From the NCBI RefSeq assembly GCF_964204645.1, contig NC_134032.1:14254275-14318274 (forward strand): a DNA stretch of 64,000 nt, written 5' to 3'. The DNA is from Tubulanus polymorphus. Lineage: Eukaryota > Nemertea > Palaeonemertea > Tubulaniformes > Tubulanidae. Under the pieces are notes generated by a model. The model searched no databases. It was not told the DNA's origin and was given only the letters and a program-made list of their open reading frames with translations. This document shows positions 47,790-56,396 of the stretch, in pieces; the stretch's first letter is position 1, and every line of letters starts with the position of its first letter. Both the position numbers and the translations under genes were made by a program.

Positions 47790-48245
47790 ATCAACTAAAC
47801 CGCAGTCCAGTTATTGACTGACTAAAATATGGACTAAACCGTAGTCCAGTTATTGACTAAAATATGGACTAAACCGCAGTCCAGTTATTGACTAAAATAT
47901 GGACTAAACCGTAGTCCAGTTATTGACTAAAATATGGACTACACCGCAGTCCAGTTATTGACTAAAATATGGACTTAACCGTAGTCCAGTTATTGACTAA
48001 AATATGGACTAAACCGTAGTCCAGTTATTGACTAAAATATGGACTACACCGCAGTCCAGTTATTGACTAAAATATGGAATAAACCGTAGTCCAGTTATTG
48101 ACTAAAATATGGACTTAACCGTAGTCCAGTTATTGACTAAAATATGAACTACACCGCAGTCCAGTTATTGACTAAAATATGGACTAAACCGTAGTCCAGT
48201 TATTGACTAAAATATGGACTTAACCGTAGTCCAGTTATTGATTAA
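47790..48245 (+). repeat. 35-36-bp tandem repeat, about 12 copies
   Basis: Unit ACCGTAGTCCAGTTATTGAC plus TAAAATATGGACTAA, alternating GTAGTCC/GCAGTCC, which gives a two- to three-unit higher order. Confidence 0.92.
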
Positions 48246-48250
48246 ACAAA

Positions 48251-48633
48251 GTGGCTACTCGTACGGACCCGTACGAATAATTCCGTAGGCTATTTGTACG
48301 CACCCGTCGGATAACTCTGGAATTATGTGTACGGGAAGGTATAGGGTTAGGGTAAGGTGAGGCTATATGTAGTTAAAACATTCAACCGACTGTCAGCGAG
48401 CTCGGTGGTCCAGTGGTACGATGCTGTGCTAGTAATTTACTGGCCCGGGTTCGAGTCTCGCTCTATCCGCTATTTTTCTCTAATTCTATTCTCCACACTT
48501 TCCTTGAATTTTCTAAGTCGTGCACCTCTGTACGCATGCGCGGCGTTAATCGGCCAATCAGCGACAGTGTGCAGATCCTAGTCCCGTACGAATAGTCTCC
48601 AGAGTAATCCGTACGGTCCGTACGAGTAGCCAC
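48251..48633. mobile_element. 383-bp terminal-inverted-repeat element carrying a tRNA-like sequence
   Basis: Begins GTGGCTACTCGTACGGACC and ends with its exact complement GGTCCGTACGAGTAGCCAC, with weaker pairing further in. No transposase. Interior includes the tRNA-like stretch at 48395-48462. Confidence 0.85.
48395..48462 (+). tRNA. tRNA-like sequence (pseudogene) inside the TIR element
   Basis: Box A TGGTCCAGTGG and box B GGTTCGAGTCT match RNA polymerase III promoters. AGCGAG pairs with CTCGCT, and GCTAG/CTGGC can close a 7-base loop. The base before the anticodon is not U and the T stem is imperfect, so it is a tRNA-derived sequence rather than a working tRNA. Confidence 0.45.
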
Positions 48634-48659
48634 AGCGTTGATTAAACTGCAGTCTGCTT

Positions 48660-49020
48660 CCTGACTAGTCAGTAACCTGTCTGTGGTTTAGTTTCACGAT
48701 CGGATATTTTCACAAACCACAGCTCATCCGATTATAAAAAGCTTACCACCAACGATTTAGGGAACTAACTACTTCCTGACTAATGGACTGAACCGCACAG
48801 TCCAGTTACTTGATTTATTAAACATAAATCAGGATTTCGTATGAAATGCATTGGTCTGTAGGCCTACACAACTTAAATTATTTATGTTGTAACTTATCTC
48901 TATTGACTGGAATATGAATAACATGATGAATATTTCACAATTTCGACAATATTTGGAACCGAAACCAGGAAATGAAGTTACTTCCTCAAGTTATTTTTCA
49001 TCCACCAGAGCCTCCACTCA
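48660..49020. other. No feature recognised
   Basis: Some palindromic GACTAGTCAG-type fragments, otherwise nothing supported. Confidence 0.35.
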
Positions 49021-49021
49021 C

Positions 49022-49110
49022 TATTCAATTCAATTCAAACTTTATTCACCATAGATTCGTTAGCAAATTCAATTGAGTTTAAGAGTGGTGACAAAATTGC
49101 ATCATATGTC
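49022..49110 (-). mobile_element. LINE 3'-tail fragment
   Basis: On the minus strand GGTGAATAAAGTTTGAATTG then AATTGAATAG resembles the end of the LINE at 52566-52595 (CAATAAAGTGTGAATTGAAT). Only the last tens of bases are present. Confidence 0.5.
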
Positions 49111-49466
49111 AAAATGAAAAATTTATACTCGAACAATTGAGAAATTTGAAATAGAATAAGAGACTAGAAACATAAAAGGATATGTTCAAAATAAATTTCC
49201 TAATTTTATCAGTGTGACATAAATTGAGTTTTCCAAAATTAAAAAGAGAATTGAAAGAAATTGATATTAGATGATAATAGATTTTTTAATTAATGAAATT
49301 CGAAATAATTGAGATTTAGACAATTTGAGATTTAGGAAATCAAATAATGCATCAAATAATGTGAGATAAAATAATTGTGATTGTGAATTTGAGATCAAAT
49401 AATTTCAGATGTTGGAAATCAAATAATTTGAGATGTTTGTCAAAAATGATCGAGAATTTGAGATAC
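49111..49466. other. Simple AT-rich sequence
   Basis: Repeats of GAAATTTGAGAT/ATCAAATAAT words without a fixed period; no gene seen. Confidence 0.4.
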
Positions 49467-49900
49467 TCAAGATGAACTAAATGAGATTGATGAAGTAGAG
49501 TTTGTACTTACTCAAATCACAAAACGCGCCGAGGGATGCCGGATCTAGTGCAAGAACCTCGGCGCGCACCAACTTCAAAAGCCCACAAAAAATGTCTGAT
49601 TTCGTAGACATGGTCAAAGGAGAGGTAGAAGTTGAAGTCGTTTGATGTTTAAGTTGAAGTTGAAGTTGTATAGTCTTGTTGGTATCAATGTATATCGCCG
49701 CGTACTGTTGTCGCTGATGCTGCTGCTGCTGCTGCTGCTGCAATGTCAAAACAATAATGTTATAAAAATCAAGAAAATCGAAAATTATTGATTCTAAGAA
49801 ATAGTTAACTCGAGTTTATATTAAATAATAATAATAATTAACATTAAATTATTAGGCATCATTATTTTCTAAATATTAAATATAGAAGCCACCAGCATTA
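49467..49900 (-). repeat. Right arm of a 435-bp inverted duplication
   Basis: Reverse complement of 44350-44786. I count about five substitutions and one CAG unit of difference. Flanking sequence differs on both sides, so the breakpoints are sharp. Confidence 0.9.
49512..49737 (-). CDS. Exon 2 of the rearranged gene, right inverted-repeat copy
   Basis: Nearly identical to the left copy (one CAG fewer, few substitutions) with acceptor GACATTGCAG and donor GTAAGTAC. Encodes Gln run, then MSTKSDIFCGLLKLVRAEVL and ALDPASLGAFCDL. It follows a promoter and short 5' exon on the same strand (50368-50391), so translation could start at MSTKS. The exon it would join in phase lies on the other strand, 5 kb away. 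Possible intact start of an unknown gene. Confidence 0.5.
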
Positions 49901-50367
49901 AGTTGAACGACGCTTCGAATGAAAGGTTTCTATGGATTCGAGTTACGGTTGAATAGACTGAGCTGTCTGTGTATTACACCTAGGCATGTCAACTAGCCGC
50001 TTTAGCGCGTCGATTTGAACACCAGAAAAACAGCTTCCGAAAATTTCATAAATAAATTTGATAAATTTCCATTTCCTCAATAAAATCACAATAACGTCTT
50101 CATTATTACGAGAGCGAAATTGAAAATCAAATGTTGTAATTTACTTCTAAATATTTAAAACACAATTTGGACAATTTTGAGCAAAATGAACGTCACAATG
50201 GAAATGTCATAATTTAAACACCTATATAATATAATCCGAACTTTCGGAACTTTGGAAATTGTCTCGTATGCGAAACCTAAGGTCTATGTATAAAATTTAC
50301 AAGTAAGATAAATAGAATAAATAAATTTGATCGAAATAAATAAATAAAATGGATGACGTTTGCTTAC

Positions 50368-50436
50368 CTGTAGAAATGGCCGAACTGGAATGAGGGATCA
50401 GCTGACCTGAGTTTTTATACTGACAGTGTGACGTCA
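50368..50436 (-). promoter_or_regulatory. Core promoter and 5' exon (CRE, TATA, initiator, donor)
   Basis: On the minus strand: CRE palindrome TGACGTCA at 50436-50429, TATAAAA at 50419-50413, initiator TCATTCC with the expected start near 50391 (28 nt from TATA), a 5' exon of about 24 nt, then donor ACAG/GTAAGC (exon end 50368). Spacing of all elements is textbook. It points at the candidate exon at 49737-49512. Confidence 0.6.
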
Positions 50437-50721
50437 CTGAGACTGACCAATGAAAAGTACCAATATTACCGCCAAGTTTAAAAAATCATTTTCTGATGGG
50501 ATTCGAACCTGATCAACGCCACAAAAAAATTCCATTTAGTTCGAATCCACGCAAATTCAATTAATATTCACACTGATGTTTCCTCAGTTTACCCTAGTTA
50601 TCTGTTTAACTTAATCTGTTTGACAAACTGTTTAAGATGCATTCTGAAAATCGATTTTAAGCAAACTGAACACATACAAAATGACATACGAGACAAACTT
50701 ACACACCCGAGTGGTTACCAC

Positions 50722-50793
50722 AGATCTATGGTCTAGTGGTTAGAATTCCCGCCTGGTAAACAGGAGACCTTAGTTTCGAGTCCTGCCACCGCT
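50722..50793 (+). tRNA. Degenerate tRNA-like sequence (Asp/Glu type)
   Basis: Box A TGGTCTAGTGGTTAG, CCCGCCTGGTAAACAGGAGA (anticodon-arm region resembling tRNA-Asp) and TTTCGAGTCC (box B with one change). Stem mismatches in the anticodon and T arms indicate a pseudogene or SINE head. Confidence 0.45.
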
Positions 50794-50799
50794 AACTTT

Positions 50800-51280
50800 C
50801 GCTTTTGATAATTTGCCCCAAATCTGTTTCTTTTTTTAATATTTCAGATTGTGATGAGGGGTTGGCCTGCTCGGTGATATTGATTTGAAGATGAAATAAT
50901 TTTAGTGGATCATGAATTTAGGAAAAAGATTACAGCACCACTGACCCATGTTTAAAACAAGACTTTTCGGCCATACGGAAATGTTACAGATGATGGATGT
51001 AATTTCAGAGGGTATAATTTGAAACGCCAATAACAGTAGCCCAAAATTGTGATCGGTAGTGTGAGTGAGTGAACCCTGTGATGGCTCTAACTCTTAATTA
51101 CGAATCTATTCGATTGTTATTCAGTACATACAGTCGGTTTTTAACTGTAAGGTGCTGCCCCTAGGTGTATCATAGGCGGTAAATTTGTGAACTAACTGAT
51201 AGTTCAATTTTCCTACTGCGGCGCGCGAGTAATAAGTTAGTTCATATATTCACCATCAACGATATGTATAGGGGCAGCAA
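50800..51280. other. No feature recognised
   Basis: Contains an imperfect palindrome around 51140-51290 (CTGCCCCTAGGTGTAT and ATGTATAGGGGCAGC; AACTAACTGATAGTT), possibly a small fold-back element. Confidence 0.4.
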
Positions 51281-51284
51281 TTGA

Positions 51285-51640
51285 CGCCCCAGTACATCCT
51301 CTATTCAGCATCAGGGCCATTCCAGAACCACTTTCAGTTATTATTGGGTTCGCACCCGGGAGACCCTTGTACATCCTCTATTTAGCACCAGGAACACTCA
51401 GGACAGTACCCTGCCGGGTTTAAACCCGGGATACACCCCTGTTCCGGCATCTCAAGACCACTCTGAATCAGCGTCAGGGGTTCACACCCGGGACACCCCT
51501 GTACATCCTCCATTCAGCATTAGGACCACTCTGAATAAGTGTCAGTAATTACTGGATTCGAACCCGGGACACCCCTGTACAGTCTAATTCAACATCAGGA
51601 TCACTCTGGGATGCGGACTCTATTCAATCCGGTATCCGGA
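51285..51640 (+). repeat. 85-95-bp degenerate repeat
   Basis: CACCCGGGACACCCCTGTAC, ATCCTCTATTCAGCA and GGACCACTCTGAAT recur four times. Confidence 0.7.
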
Positions 51641-52597
51641 CTCTATTCAATCCGAACTTGGTCAATTCCCTCTTCTTTTCATTTTTTAAGCCAATCTGTT
51701 AAGTACTGGCTACATATTTGTAAATTAGACCGTAACTCCATGGTCAAAAAAGCCTATCTGGATAACTTAAAACTAACTGACCAGGTAAACTCGTGGCCCA
51801 AGTCGATGAAAACTCTTTTGTATCATGTACATCTTGATCATTTATGGAAAATCAGGGCACTAAAACACCAGCTCGAGCTATTAGAATTCTCAATAGAACT
51901 CTCTGTAACTCTTACATGTGTGAATGGCTATCGAAGATTAATGATTCTGATGCAAACCCTGCACCTATAAATTATTCAAAACTCACTTTGGAGCTGAAAA
52001 TTATTTACGCTGTTCAAACTCTGCCACCATAGGAACTTCTCAAAATTACGCATTAGTGCCCACTCGTTCCGTATTGAAACTGGCCGATATCAATATCCGA
52101 AACTACCCGCAGAAAAAAGGACATGTCAGATCTGCCAATCTGGCGAAGTAGAGTCGGAATTCCACTTCGTCATGGAATGTGCGGTTTACGGCGATCTACG
52201 TGCTAAAAGTTTGTCAAAATTATCAAAATTTACTGATTTCCTAGACCTTTCGGAAGATACTCAATTTCAATTCATTATGTCTTACGGTCGTGGTGACACA
52301 GAAATTTTTTCTATAATTAATAGATTTATAGATAATATCTTCATTAAACGCCGGGGAATCGCTCGAGTCAGTCATGAACCACGGTGTAAATGTTCCTTTT
52401 TTCATTACTTGTAAATCGTATTTTTGTTACATATGTTTTTGGTTTTTTTTTCTCTCTCTCTCTCTTTCTTCTCTTTTTCAACTTGTCTCTCTTGTTTGTA
52501 ACTGTGTTTGTAATGTGTTCACTTTATTTTTGTGTATCTGATGTTGTAATGTTTCGACAATGATCAATAAAGTGTGAATTGAATTGAATTGAATACG
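51640..52597 (+). mobile_element. 5'-truncated, frameshifted non-LTR retrotransposon (LINE) 3' end
   Basis: Fragments in shifting frames: VKYWLHICKLDRNSMVKKAY, RAIRILNRTLCNSYMCEWL, then LRISAHSFRIETGRYQ, CQICQ-(8 residues)-EFHFVMEC, which is the C-terminal zinc-binding region after the reverse transcriptase in several LINE clades. It ends with CAATAAAG and a GAATT-repeat tail at 52578-52595, typical of CR1/RTE-like elements. At least two frameshifts and no endonuclease/RT core, so it is dead. Confidence 0.78.
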
Positions 52598-52616
52598 GAC
52601 GCGTACGGATGTCTCC

Positions 52617-52750
52617 AATTAATAATAATGTCACATTTATATAGCGCCTGTTTCACTAATAATAATGTTCACCAGCGCTTTGTATGGTAGTGGTGCTGAA
52701 TTCACAGAGCATAGGCTTTGTAGAAAAGCAAATGTTTTACTCTCTGTTTG
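52617..52750 (+). mobile_element. Second copy of the AGCGCCTGTTTCAC dispersed repeat
   Basis: Matches 16846-16980 almost base for base (GTTCACCAGCGCTTTGTATG, GGTGCTGAATTCACAGAGCA) and then stops. Confidence 0.75.
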
Positions 52751-52792
52751 ACTGGTTGCCGGTCTCTACAATCAGACCGATAACCAGTCTAT
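52748..52792. other. Hairpin shared with the SDHA promoter region
   Basis: GACTGGTTGCCGGTC and AGACCGATAACCAGTC pair around TCTACAATC. The left half also occurs at 21388-21415, just upstream of SDHA. Confidence 0.6.
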
Positions 52793-52799
52793 CATCGTT

Positions 52800-53200
52800 G
52801 GGTGCCGGTCCTAGTGCGCACAATTCGATAGACTGATTGCCAATATCTTTTTCAAGATTTCAGTTTTGACGAGCCTTTCGACTTTTCATGAAACCCCACC
52901 TTCATATTACAACATTGCGTATCCCAAGCCAAGTACAAATTGTTGTAAAGTTTATTTCTGATGAAATAAATATAAGAATATATCAATCATGAGTGTTTCC
53001 CTTACAAACAAACCGCCCCACACCACAGCACAGGGGCTCGTATTTAAAGTTTGTTGGGGGGTGAACTGTAACTTAGATCATCCAGTATCCCTGGTACTAT
53101 ATATATAAAAAGAAGATAAGTTAACTCTAACTGACCACACCACGGAACGAGTTCCACACAGTGATTATTCAATGTGGCTGAAGAAGTGGGAAAAGTTTAT
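52800..53200. other. No feature recognised
   Basis: AT-rich sequence; no gene, RNA or paired element that I can support. Confidence 0.4.
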
Positions 53201-53202
53201 AG

Positions 53203-53369
53203 CACAGGGACTTGTCACAATTGATAGTGAATGAATAAAACCAATATCAATGACCAGGTCCACTATCCCTGTATAATATAAAAATAATGTTATTTTATTA
53301 TACAGTTGCAGGGATACTGGTACCCCCATCATTGGTCTCATCCATTATCAGTCGTGACAAGTCCCTGTG
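53203..53369. mobile_element. 167-bp fold-back element
   Basis: Arms CACAGGGACTTGTCAC at 53203 and its complement GTGACAAGTCCCTGTG at 53354-53369; pairing with gaps extends over about 75 bases to a short AT-rich loop. Confidence 0.8.
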
Positions 53370-53634
53370 GTTTATAGTTCAATCAAAGAGATATCTTCGT
53401 TTTCATATGTTTCAGTTCTTCTTATTGAAAAACAAAATCATTATTATATCGATAACGATATACCTCAACATTTATTATAAATACAACTCAATACAGATTT
53501 CAATTTTTTTAGTTTTTACATGAAAATACTGCACATTTTATCTAGTAAAATAGAGGGAAACAAGATGAGGTTGCCCGCACACGAATGGGTCCATGTTCAA
53601 CGCAGTTGCTTAGATCCGTGTTAGTTTGAGTCCA

Positions 53635-53790
53635 GAACTGTAGAACTGGGTCCAGAACTGTGAAACCGTGTCCAGAGTAGAATTCGGTCCAGTTCTGTGA
53701 AACTGAGTCCAGAACTGTGGGACTGGACCCTAAACCTGTGCAACTGGGTCCAGAACTGTGCAACTGAGTCCAGGTCTGTGGAACTTTGTC
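53635..53790 (+). repeat. About 22-bp tandem repeat after DDX54
   Basis: GAGTCCAGAACTGTGGAACTG-like units, seven or eight degenerate copies, directly 3' of DDX54. Confidence 0.75.
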
Positions 53791-53911
53791 CACAACAGCT
53801 AGTCCTAAAGAGTCCTTTATAAGCAGCACTTCATGAGTCCAATGTTTATATAGAACCGAGTTTAGTATCGTCAACTTAAGAAGAACCAACATTCATGTTT
53901 ATAGAACAGAG

Positions 53912-53917
53912 TTTAAT
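53912..53917 (-). terminator. Possible DDX54 polyadenylation signal (ATTAAA)
   Basis: ATTAAA on the minus strand about 30 nt after the DDX54 stop. It is a common variant signal and no canonical AATAAA lies closer. It would give a very short 3' UTR and is tentative. Confidence 0.25.
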
Positions 53918-53945
53918 ATCGCTGAGTTTGAAAAAACCAGTTCAA

Positions 53946-54109
53946 CTATGATTTTCCGGTTTTCATTTGTTTTTGAATTTGTCGTTTTTTCTGAAAACTT
54001 TTCATCTTCTGCGTTTTCCGTCTGCTCTTCAAAATCTGTTCGGAACGTTTCAATTCGGAGCGAACTTTCCTGTTGTCCGTCGTCGTAGCAACCTTCTTGT
54101 TGTGGAAAC
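53946..54109 (-). CDS. DDX54: DDX54 coding exon 18 with stop (residues 785-838)
   Basis: Encodes [20 protein letters not shown] and a basic tail ending KTGKS and TAG, matching PELKTKQQILKQRRRAQK in human. The tail after this block is shorter than in human DDX54. Acceptor CTTCAG. Confidence 0.88.
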
Positions 54110-56352
54110 CTGAAGTTTGGCAGAATGGAGAATAAGGGTATAATTTCAATCAGTAAACCCATATCGTTACTGAAGTTGTATCAGAGAAAAAACTCTTTTA
54201 AAAACAAATCAAATCTAACAATATGTCTCCATGCCTACGAACTGATATCATTTTCAAATCATCAAAACTAGGGTTTGTAGCAGGGGCAAAATTAGGGGGC
54301 CGTCTAGAGCTTTTTATCAAGACAAAGATCGTTAAAACCTACAAATTTGACACTCATTCTTTTGGAAATTTCATATTTTTTGATGTATTTGCTTAAGGAA
54401 TATCTTACACCGGGGGGGCGGAACCATGCAAAGGCTAAACAAAAATGATACACCTTATTTCTCCGCAGCGGCCAGGTTATTTTTGTGAAATATGATAAAA
54501 TTTATAAACAGTTCATTTCTATAGCGGCCGGGTCTGTTATGGTAAAATTGATCACGATTTAACAAAAAGTAATGTATAGGGTAGATAGGCGGCCGGCCGG
54601 GTCAACTTAAAAGCCACTAGAGCGGAGAAACCAGGTATCAAATTTTTTTAGCCTAATCGGTGGACAACAATCAACCGAGATTGAGTTCTTCCAAAAAACT
54701 TGATATGGACGTCGGATATATTCACACCCGTAACACTCACCTCTATTACGAGTTCCAAACACTTGCATTCTGTTCCGGCCTCCGTCGCTTTTCGAGGACT
54801 GTGAATTATTTCTATCCTTCTCCTCATTGCTATCATCATTATCATCATCAGCTTCCTCGCGAGACGTGATCTTCGTTTTTGCCACCCATTGTTTGTATCT
54901 AACGCGACGCAGAGTTAAGGATTTTACCGAGAAAGTTTTCCAGCTCCCCTCAACCGAAGTGAATCGCAGACTTTACAAAACAATCACTTCCAATTCATCC
55001 AATGAGGAATAATTCATCTATTTCATGAATCTTAATCTAGAATCAAAACCACATCTGAATCAATTTAGAATCCACAAGTTGGTCCAACTCTGGATCAAGT
55101 TCCACAGTTCTTGCCTCAAATTTGACTCAAAGGTTTAAACATCGGCAAACGAACCGATGGAAAAGAACCAATTGCAACTTAAAAAGTCAATGTGATAACT
55201 GTGGGTATGGGATCCAACTGTGTATACAGTTCTCTGTTTAGGCCTTAGTTTGGCTTTGACTCTAGCTTTACACCGCTTGGATCTTGGTTTCCCGAGACTA
55301 ACCCTTATTGGATTATTCATTAACTCACGACCTCATGAGGTGTTGCTAACACACAGTAAGCGGCCAGCAGGACTCGAACCAACTTGTCACTCAGCACTGA
55401 TAGTGGATGCAACAGCATACACCTTATCGCACTAAGCTACTGAGGCCGCCTAGTTAAATTATCGAAACATTTAGTAAAGATTCTGAAGAATCATAAAGGA
55501 TTTCGATATCTGGGGAAATATCGATATAATGGGGTGGTGAATGGTAGAAGTTATCGAACTGATAAAACTGGCGTGACTTAGTCATAATTTACGTATTCTA
55601 AAATTACGATAAGGATACGAATTTGATTTATAAGAAGCTGGAATCCAAGCTCCACTTTCGGTCTTGATCTTTTTCTTATTGCCCTGATTTTCGACTCCAA
55701 CAAACTTTTTTTTCTTACGATCCCTGGAAAGTAAATACAAACGCAAATATAATCAATATCAGCCCCCAAAAACCGAGCAAATCGAACACAGAATAAGGCT
55801 GCTTGCAGATCAGTCATTCCAGGATAAAAGAAGTTTTCAAGGAGTTTTAAAGAGAATTTTTATATTTCAAGGAAGCCAGAAATATTCAAATTTCAAGGAA
55901 GCATCTCTTTCAAAAGCATTTTCCGTTTAAAGGAGTTCTTAGGGAATCGAAGAGTTGTAGGGCCCTGTCTTTTATTTTTTGATTTGAAAATCCACAGTAA
56001 CCTCGAGACGGAATTAGAGACGGACCCCTGACTCCTTCCGGCTGAGATTTCATACATACCATCTAACTGCACTGTTCATTGTTTTCATCTCTCGAGCATC
56101 GTCTCCCGTTAAATCCAAGGTGGCACTAGCAGCCTGCTGGTCAAAACTCGAGCCCAAACTCAAACTAGAAATACACAAAAAATACAAATTACAATTTCTG
56201 GGGCTGATCATGCACCTTCAGTTGCTCAAAAGTTAAGAGTTAAGTTCACTTCTTCTTCTTCTTCCGATATCTGTCAACATCAACTGGTTGATGAAACACA
56301 GTGTATAGGTGTGCGCAAATAAATATATACAGACATTACTAATAAATTTAGT

Positions 56353-56396
<44 letters not shown>

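Noticed and set aside
48340-48356. AGGGTTAGGGT resembling telomere repeat
   Set aside because: Only about two units inside a TIR element; too short to mean anything.
50722-50793. Functional tRNA gene
   Set aside because: Anticodon and T-arm stems have several mismatches; only the Pol III boxes are convincing.
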